Counted from the stretch's first letter, positions 1 through 10,823 are shown. The stretch: DNA of 64,000 bases from Mesorhizobium sp. LNHC252B00 (GCF_000502955.1 NZ_AYWO01000008.1:71568-135567); one strand, 5' to 3'. A program made the numbers and translations. The notes: generated from the sequence alone by a model not told the origin.

Positions 1-42
1 TGCAGCGGAAAACCTTCGCGAACAACCGAGGACTGACTGACC

Positions 43-1290
43 ATGAGTGGAATTCCTGATCTCGCTGCAATCGAAACGATGGATGCCACGGATCCGCTCC
101 GCGCCATGCGCGATCGTTTCATTCTGCCGGAGGGGGTGATCTATCTCGACGGCAATTCGCTTGGGGCAGCGTCGCATGCCGTTTTCGGCGAGCTGCAGCA
201 GGCGGCCACCGAGGAATGGGCCAAGGATCTCATTCGGGCCTGGAATACAGCCGGATGGTTCGAGATGCCGATCGAACTTGGCGACCAGCTCGGACGCTTG
301 ATCGGGGCCGCAGCCGGACAGACTGTTGTCTGCGACACGACGTCGATCAACATCTACAAGGTGCTACATGCCGCGATGGAGATGCGGCCCGGCCGATCGG
401 CGATCGTCGCCGAGGCTGACAGTTTTCCCACCGACCTCTACATCGCCGAAGGCGTTGCCTCGACCCGCGATGGGGTCCTTCTGCGCCTCGCGGGCGTCGA
501 CGCGCCAACCATCGAAGAGCTGATCGACGAAAGCGTCGCGGTGGTGCTGGTCAACCACGTCAATTACAAATCGGGTGAACTGCGCGACATGGCGGCGCTG
601 ACGCGCATAGCTCATGCGGCCGGAGTGCTGATCGTTTGGGATCTATGCCACACCGCTGGCGCTCTGCCAGTCGAGCTCGATCATGCAAAAGCCGATTTCG
701 CTGTCGGCTGCACCTACAAGTACCTCAACGGCGGTCCAGGCGCGCCAGCCTTCATCTATGCCGCGCAACGCCACCACGGCGCGATCAGCCAGCCGCTCAG
801 CGGCTGGTGGGGGCATGCACGGCCCTTTGCCTTCGAACGAGGCTATGTTGCCGGCACCGGTATCCGCCGCTTTCTGTGCGGCACGCAGCCGGTCCTGTCG
901 ATGCGGGCGCTCAAAGGTGCGCTCGCAATCTGGAACGACGTCGACGTGGCGGCATTGCGAAAGAAAAGCGTCGCGCTGACCGAACTGTTCATCCAGCTCG
1001 TCGAAGCGAAGTGCGGTGCCTATGGCCTCACGCTGGAGAGCACCCGCGACGCGACCAGGCGCGGCAGCCAGGTGTCGTTCGTTCACGATCATGGCTATCA
1101 AATCGTGCGGGCGCTGATCGAGCGCGGAGTGATCGGTGACTTCCGCGCGCCGTCAACCATCCGTTTCGGATTTACGCCGCTCTATGTCGGCTACAAGGAC
1201 GTGTGGCTGGCGGTCGAGGTGCTGGAAGACATTCTGCGAACGGATGCATGGAAGGACCAGCGTTTCGCCGTCAAGGAGGCCGTGACCTGA
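43..1290 (+). CDS. kynU: Kynureninase
   Basis: PLP-dependent hydrolase that cleaves kynurenine to anthranilate and alanine in the tryptophan/kynurenine pathway; cytosolic. The 415-residue length is normal for the family. Family signatures seen are the N-terminal YLDGNSLG stretch, the loop around residues 200-205 (WDLCHTAGA) and CTYKYLNGGPG, in which Lys226 should be the lysine forming the PLP Schiff base. Another kyn gene (kynA or kynB) may lie upstream, outside the window. The G-rich stretch ahead of the ATG is only a weak ribosome binding site. Assignment is firm from sequence motifs and overall similarity to the family. Confidence 0.95.
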   Translation: MSGIPDLAAIETMDATDPLRAMRDRFILPEGVIYLDGNSLGAASHAVFGELQQAATEEWAKDLIRAWNTAGWFEMPIELGDQLGRLIGAAAGQTVVCDTTSINIYKVLHAAMEMRPGRSAIVAEADSFPTDLYIAEGVASTRDGVLLRLAGVDAPTIEELIDESVAVVLVNHVNYKSGELRDMAALTRIAHAAGVLIVWDLCHTAGALPVELDHAKADFAVGCTYKYLNGGPGAPAFIYAAQRHHGAISQPLSGWWGHARPFAFERGYVAGTGIRRFLCGTQPVLSMRALKGALAIWNDVDVAALRKKSVALTELFIQLVEAKCGAYGLTLESTRDATRRGSQVSFVHDHGYQIVRALIERGVIGDFRAPSTIRFGFTPLYVGYKDVWLAVEVLEDILRTDAWKDQRFAVKEAVT

Positions 1291-1652
1291 CGCAGTCGTC
1301 CCAACTGTTGTCGCATCGTTGCCTCTTGGTCGGATGATGGAGGGACGAATTTCCAGTGCACAAATCCGGTTGCCGCTGCTGGCCAACACTGGCATCAACA
1401 AATTAACCAAGGTTGGCATTTTGGCTTCGTTTCGTTCACGGCAGACGAACGCATGGAAGGCTGGAAATGCCCCGTCGCGGATCCATGGGCAGCTCATGCC
1501 AAAGCTTGGGCCAACGATGGGCGGCAGCCCATTAACCATAACAATTTCAATGCCGGAAAGCGCCTTGTGACGGCATGCCGTGATCACCCAAGCGCGCTGG
1601 CGCGCGCCAAATAATTTCAGCGGCCTTAACAGATTCATTAAACTTTAAACGG
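1291..1652. other. Intergenic region between kynU and lexA
   Basis: About 360 bases without a convincing gene. It holds two TTAACC motifs, at 1403-1408 and within TTAACCAT at 1532-1539; the second matches the alphaproteobacterial CtrA half-site. Spacing and context do not prove regulation. A minus-strand reading frame overlapping the 3' end of kynU has no family resemblance and was discarded. No terminator with a U-run was seen after kynU. Confidence 0.4.
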
Positions 1653-1698
1653 TTGCAGAACACAACTGGAACATATAGTGTTTGTTCTGGGTTTGTTT
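1653..1698 (+). promoter_or_regulatory. lexA promoter with LexA (SOS) boxes
   Basis: GAAC occurs at 1658-1661 and 1669-1672 with exactly 7 bases between, a perfect match to the alphaproteobacterial LexA box GAAC-N7-GAAC. A second, degenerate box in the opposite reading (GTTC-N7-GTTT, 1684-1698) follows closely. A possible core promoter, TTGCAG (1653-1658) and TATAGT (1674-1679), overlaps the first box, so bound LexA would block its own transcription. The 15-base spacer is short, so the -35/-10 assignment is weak. Confidence 0.85.
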
Positions 1699-1732
1699 TC
1701 TGATTCTGGTTTTAGGTACCCTGGGGGCCGCC

Positions 1733-2485
1733 ATGCTGACACGCAAGCAACACGAACTGCTGATGTTCATTCATGAACGCCTGAAGGAAAGCGGCATTCC
1801 GCCATCCTTCGACGAGATGAAGGAGGCGCTCGACCTTGCCTCCAAATCCGGGATTCATCGTTTGATCACGGCACTGGAAGAGCGCGGCTTCATTCGCCGG
1901 CTGCCCAACCGGGCGCGCGCGTTGGAAGTGCTGCGGCTGCCGGATTCGATCGCGCCCGGCCTCAACGCGGCGAAAAAGTTCTCGCCTAGCGTCATCCAGG
2001 GCAGTCTTGGTCAGGCCAGTCTCGGCCAGGGCGGCCTTGGCCGGCAGATCAAGCCGGCGTCTTCACGGATGCCTTCAGCCGGCAATGACGACGACGTGGT
2101 CTCCGCCGTGTCGATCCCTGTGATGGGGCGCATCGCCGCCGGTGTGCCGATCGATGCCATCCAGCACCAGACCCATTCGATCTCGGTGCCGCCGGACATG
2201 ATCATGGGAGGCGAGCACTATGCGCTGGAGGTCAAGGGCGACTCGATGATCGAGGCCGGCATCTTCGACGGCGACACCGTCATCATCCGCAACGCCGATA
2301 CGGCGAGCCCTGGCGAGATCATCGTGGCGCTGGTGGATGAAGAGGAAGCGACGCTGAAGCGGTTCCGCCGCAAGGGTGCCTCGATTGCTCTCGAAGCCGC
2401 CAATCCGGCCTATGAGACACGGATTTTCGGACCAGACCGGGTCAAGGTGCAGGGCAAGCTTGTCGGCCTGATCCGCCGTTACTGA
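1733..2485 (+). CDS. lexA: LexA repressor (SOS regulator, S24 peptidase)
   Basis: SOS-response repressor that self-cleaves when RecA filaments form. From ATG 1733 it is 250 residues: an N-terminal winged helix starting [10 protein letters not shown], a variable Gln/Gly-rich linker at about residues 80-115, and a C-terminal peptidase. The cleavage bond is Ala136-Gly137 (IAAGVP). The catalytic dyad is Ser171 (GDSMIEAG) and Lys209 (ATLKRF). An in-frame TTG at 1682 was rejected because it would translate through the operator region and adds residues foreign to the family. The gene ends 7 bases inside the convergent comEC. Confidence 0.97.
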   Translation: MLTRKQHELLMFIHERLKESGIPPSFDEMKEALDLASKSGIHRLITALEERGFIRRLPNRARALEVLRLPDSIAPGLNAAKKFSPSVIQGSLGQASLGQGGLGRQIKPASSRMPSAGNDDDVVSAVSIPVMGRIAAGVPIDAIQHQTHSISVPPDMIMGGEHYALEVKGDSMIEAGIFDGDTVIIRNADTASPGEIIVALVDEEEATLKRFRRKGASIALEAANPAYETRIFGPDRVKVQGKLVGLIRRY

Positions 2486-4695
2486 GGCAGCTGCGGTTTA
2501 ACGACGGGCTTGTCCGGTCTCTTGAAGGGCGGCAGGCCCCTCGCCTCACGCGAAAACTTGCGTTGCACGTGCCAAGGCCGGTAGGGCCTACCCACCGCAA
2601 AGCTGACCGTTGCCGGCGTGGTCGCCGACTGGCGATCGAAGAAGACGGCAGCACTGCCATTGCGAGCCAGTTGCCGTTTGGTGATGACGAGAACCAGCGG
2701 GTTGTGACAAGCGTCATAGGCCGTCGCGTCGTTGATGACGATCAGGTCGGCGAAGCCGCAGGCTTTCCAGGTGTCCTTTCGGTCCTCGACATAGGCAATG
2801 ATAGCTCCGGACGGATGCCTGGCGAGACAAACGCCTGATGTGCAATAGAATGGCGCTCCCGGCGGCATTTCAGCCGCATCCTCGACGTCGAATTGCCCGT
2901 CGCCTTCGTCGAACACCTCCGGCGCGATAATGCTTTCGGATGTCAGCGCACGCTTCCAGTTGTCGACGGTGAATTCGTTCGGCCTGGCCCGGCTGACCGC
3001 GAGTTCGCCGCCGCCAATCGGCAGCGCCACCAGCCTCGCATCCTCCGAGACCAGCACGTCAGGTACGCGCGTATCCGAGACGGTCAACAGGCCGGCAAGC
3101 GCGAAGGGAAGCGCTGCGAGCCGCAACCATGTGGTCGCCATCGTCGCGATGACCAAGGCAATCGTCACCAGCACGACGGATTGCTGCGAAATCAAACCGA
3201 TTGCGTCGACTGGCGAACGCTCGGAAATCCATCCGGACATCGCGATCATCACCGTCAGGCCTTTGCCCATCAGATAGAGGGCCGGCCAGTCCAACCCGAA
3301 TGGCATCAGCAGCGCGCTGGCGACAGCCAGGAACATCACGACTGTTACGATAGGCATGATGGCCAGGTTGGCGAACAGGCTGAGCGGCGACACACGCTGA
3401 AAATGCCAGATGGCAAACAGCGCCGTGGCGCTGCCGGCGATGATGGAGGTCATGGCAAGGCCGCCTGCCGCCAGCAGGAATTTTCGCGTCAGGAAGCCGG
3501 GCAAGGATCGCTTTGGCGGCGGTGGCCTCGCCTTCCCCGCACGATGATCCGCCCAGCCGGCATAGGCACCGACCAGCGCGGCCGTCGCGGCAAACGACAT
3601 TTGAAAACTCGGGCCGACCACTTCATGCGGCGACACCATGATGACCGCGATCGCCGAGATCGCCAGATTGCGCATCGTCAGTGCTGCCCGATCAAAAAGA
3701 ACGGCAATCAGCATCACCGCCAGCATGATGAAACTGCGCTCGGCGGCAACGACGACGCCTGAGATGATAAGATAGGCGGCGATCGAGAACAGTGCGGCAG
3801 CCGCAGCATACTTCTTGACCGGGCGACGCGCGGAAAAATCCGGAAACAGGGCGAAGGCGCCACGCAGCAAACCCATGATGGTGCCAGCGACCAGCGCCAT
3901 GTGCAGTCCGGAAATGGAGATGATGTGATAGATGCCGGTACGCCGCATCGCCTCGTTCACGTCATCGGGAATGCCGGCGCGAACGCCGACGATCAGCGCC
4001 GCGGCGATCTCGCCTTCGGCGCCACCGACGCTGCCCCTAATGTGATCGGCAATGGCTTCACGGGCTTTTTCGATCCCCGAGGAAAGCCGGGCCGCCAGCG
4101 GCATGCTATCGTCCTCGGTGACGACAAGTTTTGGATTGCCGAGAAAGAAACCGCTGCCGCCGATGCCGGCGAAATAGCTGTCGAAGGAGAAGTCGTAGCT
4201 GTCCGGCCGCACCGGCCCGGTCGGTGGCAACAGCTTGGCATACCCAGTGATCAGGGAACCGGCGGTCATGTCCGCCGGGATATTGCGTGCCGAAAGCCGC
4301 ACCCGCTCCGGCGCATAGCGCAGTTTCGGCCTTGCAGTCGATGCCACGTCGATTGTCAGCCGGATGCGACCGCTCTCCATCCGTTCGAGCGAGACGACCC
4401 GGCCGGTCACTTGCGTCGAGATTTCCGAGCCCAGCATCTGCGTTCCGGCTCGCCATGTCTCGACCTTCGCGGCGAGCAGGCCGAGTGTACACAAAAGCGC
4501 CGCCATGAAGGACAGATGGGTTTTCGGCCAGGAACGCGAGACCAGCGCACAGAGCCCCGCCAAGATGACAACTGCGACAGGCTTTGCGAAGTCCGGCTCC
4601 GCCACAAGCGAAAAATAGCCGATCGCCCCGCTTGCCAGGCAGACCGGCACCAGCAGGAAGGCCACGCCTCGGTCGAGTTCCAGGCCCGCCGCCAT
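2479..4695 (-). CDS. comEC: ComEC/Rec2 family DNA-uptake membrane protein
   Basis: Inner-membrane channel-type protein of the ComEC/Rec2 family, which carries transforming DNA into the cytosol. The 738 residues contain an N-terminal membrane pair, the DUF4131-like segment, the competence domain with the [10 protein letters not shown] motif (about residues 258-267) and many helices, and a C-terminal metallo-lactamase-like remnant. The ATG at 4695 is preceded immediately by an in-frame stop and has no Shine-Dalgarno. The region upstream reads well in another frame, so this start is probably an artefact of a frameshift (see 4706-4943). It converges on lexA with a 7-base overlap. Confidence 0.85.
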   Translation of the reverse strand: MAAGLELDRGVAFLLVPVCLASGAIGYFSLVAEPDFAKPVAVVILAGLCALVSRSWPKTHLSFMAALLCTLGLLAAKVETWRAGTQMLGSEISTQVTGRVVSLERMESGRIRLTIDVASTARPKLRYAPERVRLSARNIPADMTAGSLITGYAKLLPPTGPVRPDSYDFSFDSYFAGIGGSGFFLGNPKLVVTEDDSMPLAARLSSGIEKAREAIADHIRGSVGGAEGEIAAALIVGVRAGIPDDVNEAMRRTGIYHIISISGLHMALVAGTIMGLLRGAFALFPDFSARRPVKKYAAAAALFSIAAYLIISGVVVAAERSFIMLAVMLIAVLFDRAALTMRNLAISAIAVIMVSPHEVVGPSFQMSFAATAALVGAYAGWADHRAGKARPPPPKRSLPGFLTRKFLLAAGGLAMTSIIAGSATALFAIWHFQRVSPLSLFANLAIMPIVTVVMFLAVASALLMPFGLDWPALYLMGKGLTVMIAMSGWISERSPVDAIGLISQQSVVLVTIALVIATMATTWLRLAALPFALAGLLTVSDTRVPDVLVSEDARLVALPIGGGELAVSRARPNEFTVDNWKRALTSESIIAPEVFDEGDGQFDVEDAAEMPPGAPFYCTSGVCLARHPSGAIIAYVEDRKDTWKACGFADLIVINDATAYDACHNPLVLVITKRQLARNGSAAVFFDRQSATTPATVSFAVGRPYRPWHVQRKFSREARGLPPFKRPDKPVVKPQLPQ

Positions 4696-4705
4696 GGCCA
4701 GCTAT

Positions 4706-4943
4706 TGCGCAGGCGCGGCGGTGATATCAGGCCAATCTGCCGGCGCAAGCGCACGATCCTGCTGGCTTCGGCAGTTGGAACAGGGGCGGAGACACCGGCT
4801 TGCAAAGGCGCCTTGTCGGGTGCCGGCACAAGGGGCGATGGCGGCGGCAATGAAGCTGGCAGTGGCGCTGCAAACAGGGACCGCTCGCTGACGCCAATGA
4901 CAGCGTCCTCGTCCTGATCCGAGCCCCAGCCTCGTCCAGCCAT
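4706..4943 (-). pseudogene. Apparent out-of-frame N-terminal segment of comEC
   Basis: From ATG 4943 a minus-strand frame begins [13 protein letters not shown], with an AAGGGG ribosome site 8 bases upstream. It continues for about 80 residues of Pro/Arg-rich cytosolic-looking sequence and reaches PPRLRN just before the annotated comEC start. Supplying one missing base near 4703-4708 would join it in frame to [10 protein letters not shown] of comEC. This fits the otherwise empty 300 bases between comEC and gltX. Either a real frameshift mutation or a one-base sequencing error would explain it. Confidence 0.6.
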
Positions 4944-5043
4944 CGGGTCTGCCCCTTGCGCCCTCGACACCCTATGCTACATGAACGCCGGGCGCGCGAA
5001 AGTCCGCGCACCGCACCCGCTTCAGATGGTTTCCGAGAGTTAC

Positions 5044-6468
5044 ATGTCCGACAAGGTCGTCACCCGTTTTGCTCCCTCGCCCACCGGCTACCTGCATATA
5101 GGCGGCGCGCGCACGGCGCTGTTCAACTGGCTGTATGCAAGGCACACCGGCGGCACGATGCTGCTGCGCATCGAAGATACCGATCGCGAACGCTCCAACG
5201 ACGCGGCGACGGCTGCCATTCTCGACGGACTTTCCTGGCTCGGCCTGACCTGGGACGGCGAGCCGGTGTCGCAGTTCGAGCGCGCGCCGCGCCACCGCGA
5301 GGTGGCCGAGGAACTCGTGCGCCTGGGCAAGGCTTATTATTGCTATGCCACGCCGGCCGAACTGGAGGCGATGCGCGAGGCCGCCAGAGCCAAAGGCCTG
5401 CCGCCCCGCTATGATGGCCGCTGGCGCGACCGCGCCCCCTCAGAGGCGCCTGCAGGCGACAAGGGTGCCATCCGCATCAAGGCGCCGACCGAGGGCGAGA
5501 CGATTGTCCATGACCGTGTCCAGGGCGAGGTACGCTTCCCCAACAAGGATCTCGACGATTTCATCATCCTGCGTTCGGACGGCAATCCGACCTACATGCA
5601 TGCAGTCGTCGTCGACGATCATGACATGGGCGTCACCCATATCATCCGCGGCGACGATCATCTGACCAACGCCGCGCGCCAGACTGTGATCTACAACGCC
5701 ATGGGCTGGGCCGTGCCCTCGATGTCGCACATCCCGTTGATCCACGGTGCCGATGGCGCCAAGCTGTCGAAGCGGCATGGCGCGCTCGGCGTCGAAGCCT
5801 ATCGTGCCATGGGTTATCTGCCGGAGGCATTGCTGAACTACCTGGCGCGCTTGGGCTGGAGCCACGGCGACGACGAGATCATGTCGATCGACGATATGAT
5901 CTCCTGGTTCGACATCGGTGACGTCAACAAAAGCGCGGCCCGATTCGACTTCGCCAAGCTGGAGGCGATCAACGGCGCGCATATGCGCCGCATGAGCGAT
6001 GCCGAGCTGTTCGATATCTTCATCGCCACCCTGCCCTATCTCGAAGGCGGCCCGGCGATGGCCGCGCGCCTGAACGACAGCAACAAGGCGCAGCTGCTGG
6101 CCGCGTTGCCGGGCCTTAAGGAGCGAGCCAAGACGCTGGTCGAACTCGTCGATGGTGCTGCCTTCCTGTTTGCCACCCGGCCACTACCGATCGACGACAA
6201 GGCGGCCCTTCTGCTCAATGACGATGCCCGCAAGATCCTGCGCGGCGCTCACGAAGCTTTGAATGGGCTTACAAGTGATTGGACGGCCGCCTCGGCGGAG
6301 GCCGCGATCCGCGAGGTTGCCATGGCTGGTGGCCACAAGCTCGGCGCCGTGGCCCAACCTCTGCGCGCCGCTTTGACCGGCAAAAGCACCTCGCCGGGCG
6401 TGTTCGATGTGCTTGCCGTGCTCGGCCGCGAGGAAAGCCTGGCGCGCATAGAAGACCAAATCGATTAG
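5044..6468 (+). CDS. gltX: Glutamyl-tRNA synthetase
   Basis: Class I aminoacyl-tRNA synthetase charging tRNA-Glu (and possibly tRNA-Gln, since gatCA genes for the amidotransferase route are also in this window). From ATG 5044 it is 474 residues, the usual length. The HIGH-type motif is HIGG at residues 18-21 after [10 protein letters not shown], and the KMSKS-type motif is KLSK at 240-243. An upstream in-frame ATG at 4981 would add 21 residues not expected in the family. The divergent neighbour is comEC. Confidence 0.96.
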   Translation: MSDKVVTRFAPSPTGYLHIGGARTALFNWLYARHTGGTMLLRIEDTDRERSNDAATAAILDGLSWLGLTWDGEPVSQFERAPRHREVAEELVRLGKAYYCYATPAELEAMREAARAKGLPPRYDGRWRDRAPSEAPAGDKGAIRIKAPTEGETIVHDRVQGEVRFPNKDLDDFIILRSDGNPTYMHAVVVDDHDMGVTHIIRGDDHLTNAARQTVIYNAMGWAVPSMSHIPLIHGADGAKLSKRHGALGVEAYRAMGYLPEALLNYLARLGWSHGDDEIMSIDDMISWFDIGDVNKSAARFDFAKLEAINGAHMRRMSDAELFDIFIATLPYLEGGPAMAARLNDSNKAQLLAALPGLKERAKTLVELVDGAAFLFATRPLPIDDKAALLLNDDARKILRGAHEALNGLTSDWTAASAEAAIREVAMAGGHKLGAVAQPLRAALTGKSTSPGVFDVLAVLGREESLARIEDQID

Positions 6469-6653
6469 GAGCAAACTGGCCCAAGAAGATTGGCATTGAA
6501 AGGCGGGTTTCGCAGTGCAACATTAGGCCTTGGCCCAATCTGGCACGCACCTCCTGAAATGCGGTGGCGAATACGCGCATTGCGGTGATCTCAACGTGTC
6601 GCTCTGCGGAATTTTTGCCTTTGCCGGCATGAGGAAACAAGAAGGAGTTTGCA

Positions 6654-7982
6654 ATGACCGACGCTGCTAAAAAACTGGACTTGGGCGGCAAGGGCCAGGA
6701 GGCCACGGCAACGCTTGCATTCGCCGGCAAGACCCATGAATTCAAGGTGAGAAGCGGTTCTGTCGGGCCTGACGTCATCGACATCGCTTCGCTCTACACC
6801 ACCACCGGGGCCTTCACCTACGATCCCGGCTTCACCTCGACCGCAAGCTGCGAATCCGAAATCACCTTCATCGACGGCGACGCCGGCATACTGCTGCATC
6901 GCGGCTACCCGATCGACCAGTTGGCCGAACACGGCGACTTCCTCGAGGTCTGCTATCTCCTGCTCTACGGTGAATTGCCGACCAAGGCGCAGAAGGACGA
7001 TTTCGATTACCGCGTGACGCGCCACACCATGGTGCACGAACAGATGTCGCGCTTCTTCACCGGCTTCCGCCGCGACGCGCACCCGATGGCCGTGATGTGC
7101 GGCGTGGTCGGCGCGCTGTCGGCTTTCTATCACGATTCCACCGACATCTCCGACCCGTATCAGCGCATGGTGGCGTCGATGCGGCTAATCGCCAAGATGC
7201 CGACGATCGCCGCGATGGCCTACAAATACCACATCGGCCAGCCCTTCATTTACCCGAAGAACGAGCTGAATTTCGCCGCCAATTTCCTGCATATGTGCTT
7301 TGCCGTGCCATGCGAGGAATACAAGATCAACCCGGTGCTGGCGCGCGCCATGGAGCGCATCTTCATCCTGCATGCCGATCACGAGCAGAATGCCTCGACC
7401 TCGACCGTTCGGCTCGCCGGCTCTTCTGGCGCCAACCCGTTCGCGTGCATCGCCGCCGGCATTGCTTGCCTGTGGGGGCCGGCCCATGGCGGCGCCAATG
7501 AAGCGGCGCTCAACATGCTGGGCGAGATCGGCCATGTCGATAATATCCCGGAGTTCATCGCCCGCGCCAAGGACAAGAACGACCCGTTCCGGTTGATGGG
7601 CTTCGGCCACCGCGTCTACAAGAACTACGATCCGCGCGCCAAGATCATGCAGAAGACGGCGCACGAGGTTCTGGGCGAGCTCGGCATCAAGGACGATCCG
7701 CTGCTCGACATCGCTATGGAACTGGAGAAGATCGCGCTGACCGATCCCTATTTCATCGAGAAGAAGCTCTACCCGAATGTCGACTTCTATTCCGGAATCA
7801 CGCTGAAGGCGCTGGGCTTCCCCACCACGATGTTCACCGTGCTGTTCGCGGTCGCCCGCACCGTAGGCTGGATCGCGCAGTGGAAAGAGATGATCGAGGA
7901 TCCGCGCCAGAAGATCGGCCGCCCGCGCCAGCTCTACACCGGCGCGCCGGAGCGCGACTACGTGCCGATCGCCAAGCGGTGA
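6654..7982 (+). CDS. gltA: Citrate synthase (type II)
   Basis: TCA-cycle entry enzyme condensing acetyl-CoA and oxaloacetate; cytosolic. The 442-residue length matches the NADH-sensitive hexameric proteobacterial type. Catalytic residues visible are His278 (WGPAHGGAN), His319 (GFGHRVYKN) and Asp377 (NVDFYSG). A strong AAGGAG ribosome site precedes the ATG. The gene is followed by GAATAG-type short repeats and the left inverted repeat of the cyclase segment rather than directly by lpxB. Confidence 0.97.
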   Translation: MTDAAKKLDLGGKGQEATATLAFAGKTHEFKVRSGSVGPDVIDIASLYTTTGAFTYDPGFTSTASCESEITFIDGDAGILLHRGYPIDQLAEHGDFLEVCYLLLYGELPTKAQKDDFDYRVTRHTMVHEQMSRFFTGFRRDAHPMAVMCGVVGALSAFYHDSTDISDPYQRMVASMRLIAKMPTIAAMAYKYHIGQPFIYPKNELNFAANFLHMCFAVPCEEYKINPVLARAMERIFILHADHEQNASTSTVRLAGSSGANPFACIAAGIACLWGPAHGGANEAALNMLGEIGHVDNIPEFIARAKDKNDPFRLMGFGHRVYKNYDPRAKIMQKTAHEVLGELGIKDDPLLDIAMELEKIALTDPYFIEKKLYPNVDFYSGITLKALGFPTTMFTVLFAVARTVGWIAQWKEMIEDPRQKIGRPRQLYTGAPERDYVPIAKR

Positions 7983-7985
7983 TGG

Positions 7986-8061
7986 GAGCGAATAGCGAAT
8001 AGCCAGTAGCGAATAGGGACTTTTATATAGGGCATAGCGTTGGTTTCCCGCTAAACAACGC
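7986..8061. repeat. Left inverted repeat bounding the cyclase segment
   Basis: Two blocks recur in inverted orientation at 10824-10907. The first is a 17-base block at 7986-8002 built from GCGAATAG units. The second is a 32-base block at 8030-8061 beginning GGGCATAGCGTTGG. Both blocks are perfect matches; the 27 bases between them differ from the right copy. Beyond 8061 similarity continues for about 10 more bases with mismatches. The 32-base block is itself an imperfect palindrome (GCGTTG...CAACGC around CCCGCT), so it can fold as a hairpin and may terminate gltA transcription. Confidence 0.85.
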
Positions 8062-8399
8062 TAAGGGGGAACGAAGCTTGAACATCGTCATGCTGCCCGC
8101 TGTTTCGCGGACAGATTGAGAGCTTTCCGGCCGGCTGCTTTGGCTGCTCGATCCCAAAGGAAGTCGCCGGAGAAGGCAATATGCTCCCACCCGCTCGGCC
8201 GAATTCACATCCATGACCCAAACGAGCCATTCCGACAGGTAAGCTCGAATGTCTTGAATGTGGTAGAATACGATATTGGTCAACCGTCGCCGCATCAGCC
8301 ATCAATGAACGCGCGGAAAATAGGGATTTGCTGAGTGCTGGTGAGGTCAGTTTCTTATCGGAACAACCAATGCTATGTTCCGCCGGGGCCAGGCCAACA
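8062..8399. other. Non-coding stretch upstream of the cyclase gene
   Basis: About 340 bases between the left repeat and the chosen cyclase start. Short frames on both strands have no recognisable family or convincing ribosome site. A TAGAAT hexamer in the region could serve as a -10 element for the cyclase gene, but no good -35 is paired with it. Nothing else was recognised. Confidence 0.35.
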
Positions 8400-10637
8400 A
8401 TGGACCGCAAGCTTTCCGCGATTCTAGCCGCAGATGTAGTGGGCTATTCGTCTCTGATGGAGCGCGACGAGGCCGGTACATTCGAGCGCCTTCGTGCCGG
8501 ACGCAAAGAGCTGTTCGAACCCGAAATCGCTCGCCACCACGGCCATATCTTCAAGCTGATGGGCGATGGGATGCTGGCCGAATTCGGCAGTGTCGTCGAT
8601 GCCGTCGAATGTGCAGTGTCGCTGCAGCGCGGCCTGTCCGAGCGCAACGCCTCGCTTCCCGAGTCGGAACAGATCCTGGTGCGGATCGGTATCAACCTCG
8701 GCGAGGTGATCGTTGACGGCGACGACCGGTATGGCGATGGGGTCAACATCGCGGCCAGACTTCAGCAGTTAGCGGAACCGGGCGGCATCTGCGTCTCGGG
8801 AAAAGTGGCCAAGGAGGTCGAGAGGAAGCTAGCGTTCACATTTGCGTCAATGGGCGAACAGAGGGTTAAGAACATCACCGAACCAGTTCGGGCGTATCGC
8901 GTACTGCTTGATCCAGCGGCAGCGGGCAAGACCCTCCATGCTCGCCGCCAGCCGCGCGCCTGGCGTCTTCCAGTCACGGCGGGTGTTCTCGTCCTGGCTC
9001 TCGGCCTTGCAGTAGCATGGTGGCAGCCGTGGGAGAGGCCTGCACAGCTTGCCGTTCCGACCGTCAGCGAGGCAGCCGACACCCGGGCCTCGCTAGTCGT
9101 CCTGCCCTTCGACAATCTCAGCGACGACAAGGAACAAGAATATCTCGCCAACGGCTTCACCGAGGATCTGACGACCGCACTGGCGCGTGTGCCGGGTCTT
9201 TTCGTCTTCTCCCCCAACGCGGCCTCCGCTTACAAGGACAAGGACCCAAAGCCGGCGGAGATTGCGGCGGCATTGGGCGTCCGGTACCTGCTGAAAGGCT
9301 CGATTCGCCGCGTCGGCGACGACATGCGCATCAATGCGCAGCTGATCGATGGCTCGACTTCCAGACATCTCTGGGCGGAGCGTTTCGACGGCCGGTGGGC
9401 AGACGTATTCGCGCTGCAGGACAGCGTTGTCAGCAGCATCGCGGGTGCGCTCCAGCTCCGCCTGGTGAGCGGCGCGCCGGCTACCCGGGCCGGAGGCACC
9501 AGTAATCCCGAGGCCTATGAGGCCTATCTCAAGGGGATGGACATCTACAACCGTATCAACACGCCCGAGGAGTTTGCGCAGGCTGTGAAGTATTTCCAGC
9601 AAGCCGTGCAACTCGACCCCGATTTCGGCGCGGCGTACGCCCAGCTCGCCTGGGCCTACTGGGACGCGGATGTCGGTCGGGTCGTAGTAATGGGGCTTAC
9701 GACCGACGTGGCCCAGGGCAAGATCTATGAAACCCTGGAAGCGGCGGCCAGGTATCCTTCGCCGGGCTACTATCAGCTCGTCGCCGAGTTGATGGTCCGC
9801 GAGCACGACTCGGACGACGCAGTTACCGTTCTTCTGAAGTCGGTGGCGCTAGATCCCAGCGATACTTGGAATTATCTCTCGCTGGCCAATGCTCTGAATT
9901 TCAACGGCAGGCCGAAGGAAGTGCTTAGCTATCTCGATGCGGCTGCGCGCGTCGACCCAAACTCGTGGATGGACTACAGGCGCTACCAAGCCGGACTGGC
10001 CGAGTTCGGCCAGGAGAAGTTTGAGGACGCGGTTCGCTCTATCGAGAAGATGGACCTTATATCGGCCGATCCACGGGCGAAATTTTATGCCCTGCAGGTC
10101 CTTATTTCGGCCTATGGGCATCTTGGGCGCACAGACCAGGCCGCGGCGGCTTTGGAAACGCTTAGGAAGGTTGTTGCGCAGAGAATGGAATGGGAGCCGA
10201 GCCAGTTGATGACCCAGGATTACATGGTGTTCAAGAATACAGCCGATATCGAACGCCTTTTGGCCGGGCTGACCAAGGCAGGTGTGCCAGAGCTGTCGGC
10301 ATTGGCAAAGGCAGGCATGAATCCGAAGGACCGGCTCACAGGGGCGGAAATAAAGTCTCTCATGTTCGGGCACGAAACGCGCGGAAAATTGGTAATGCCC
10401 ACGTTCCTGCCGATGCAGCGCACAACCTCGGTCGACGGCGCCGTCAGCGAGACCGTTGGCCAGAGGAGCCGCGTAGGAACCTCGTGGGTGCAAGGCGATT
10501 TCTTGTGCAACGCCTTTCCCATAGAACTGACAAGCTGTGGGGCGATTTTTCGCAATGTGTTCAGGACGCCAGGGCGCGACGACGAATACAAGGCCGTTTA
10601 CCGCGGGGACCAGTTCGAGTTTTCGGTCGTCAAGTGA
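8400..10637 (+). CDS. Class III adenylate/guanylate cyclase with TolB-like and TPR regions
   Basis: Predicted signalling enzyme making a cyclic nucleotide. The 745 residues from ATG 8400 start MDRKLSAILAADVVGYS, as is typical for rhizobial multi-copy cyclases. The metal-binding aspartates are Asp12 and Asp56 (KLMGDGMLAEF), and the NIAAR segment supplies the transition-state Asn and Arg. A single membrane helix follows the cyclase domain (about residues 182-203), then a TolB N-terminal-like domain beginning VVLPFDNLSDD, then TPR-like repeats. The C-terminal 100 residues were not recognised. Nucleotide specificity cannot be read with certainty. In-frame upstream starts at 8328 (TTG) and 8370 (ATG) are less likely. 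The gene is enclosed by inverted repeats. Confidence 0.85.
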   Translation: MDRKLSAILAADVVGYSSLMERDEAGTFERLRAGRKELFEPEIARHHGHIFKLMGDGMLAEFGSVVDAVECAVSLQRGLSERNASLPESEQILVRIGINLGEVIVDGDDRYGDGVNIAARLQQLAEPGGICVSGKVAKEVERKLAFTFASMGEQRVKNITEPVRAYRVLLDPAAAGKTLHARRQPRAWRLPVTAGVLVLALGLAVAWWQPWERPAQLAVPTVSEAADTRASLVVLPFDNLSDDKEQEYLANGFTEDLTTALARVPGLFVFSPNAASAYKDKDPKPAEIAAALGVRYLLKGSIRRVGDDMRINAQLIDGSTSRHLWAERFDGRWADVFALQDSVVSSIAGALQLRLVSGAPATRAGGTSNPEAYEAYLKGMDIYNRINTPEEFAQAVKYFQQAVQLDPDFGAAYAQLAWAYWDADVGRVVVMGLTTDVAQGKIYETLEAAARYPSPGYYQLVAELMVREHDSDDAVTVLLKSVALDPSDTWNYLSLANALNFNGRPKEVLSYLDAAARVDPNSWMDYRRYQAGLAEFGQEKFEDAVRSIEKMDLISADPRAKFYALQVLISAYGHLGRTDQAAAALETLRKVVAQRMEWEPSQLMTQDYMVFKNTADIERLLAGLTKAGVPELSALAKAGMNPKDRLTGAEIKSLMFGHETRGKLVMPTFLPMQRTTSVDGAVSETVGQRSRVGTSWVQGDFLCNAFPIELTSCGAIFRNVFRTPGRDDEYKAVYRGDQFEFSVVK

Positions 10638-10823
10638 ACTCCAAAATGCCGCAAAAGCCCGAAAGTCTGCTTGCGGATATACATGCGACCTTGTTCGCCA
10701 TAACCGCAAATGACCGGAAGTGGCGCTGCTTGCTCGTTCCCACCGACGAGAGAAGGGCAACGTTCCACCCACAGAGAAGTTCAGCACACCATCCGGTTCG
10801 TGTTCGCGATTTGATCTCCCTTG

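Noticed and set aside
1153..1638. 161-residue minus-strand frame over the 3' end of kynU
   Set aside because: It is antisense to a clear gene, has no family resemblance and no ribosome site.
1682..1732. Upstream TTG start for lexA
   Set aside because: It would place the coding start within the second LexA box and add residues ([13 protein letters not shown]) not found in LexA.
2479..2485. Overlap of lexA and comEC ends as an annotation error
   Set aside because: Both proteins have credible C-termini; a 7-base convergent overlap is normal in compact genomes.
9849..10787. 312-residue minus-strand frame inside the cyclase gene
   Set aside because: It is a high-GC shadow of the cyclase frame; no motif or ribosome site supports it.
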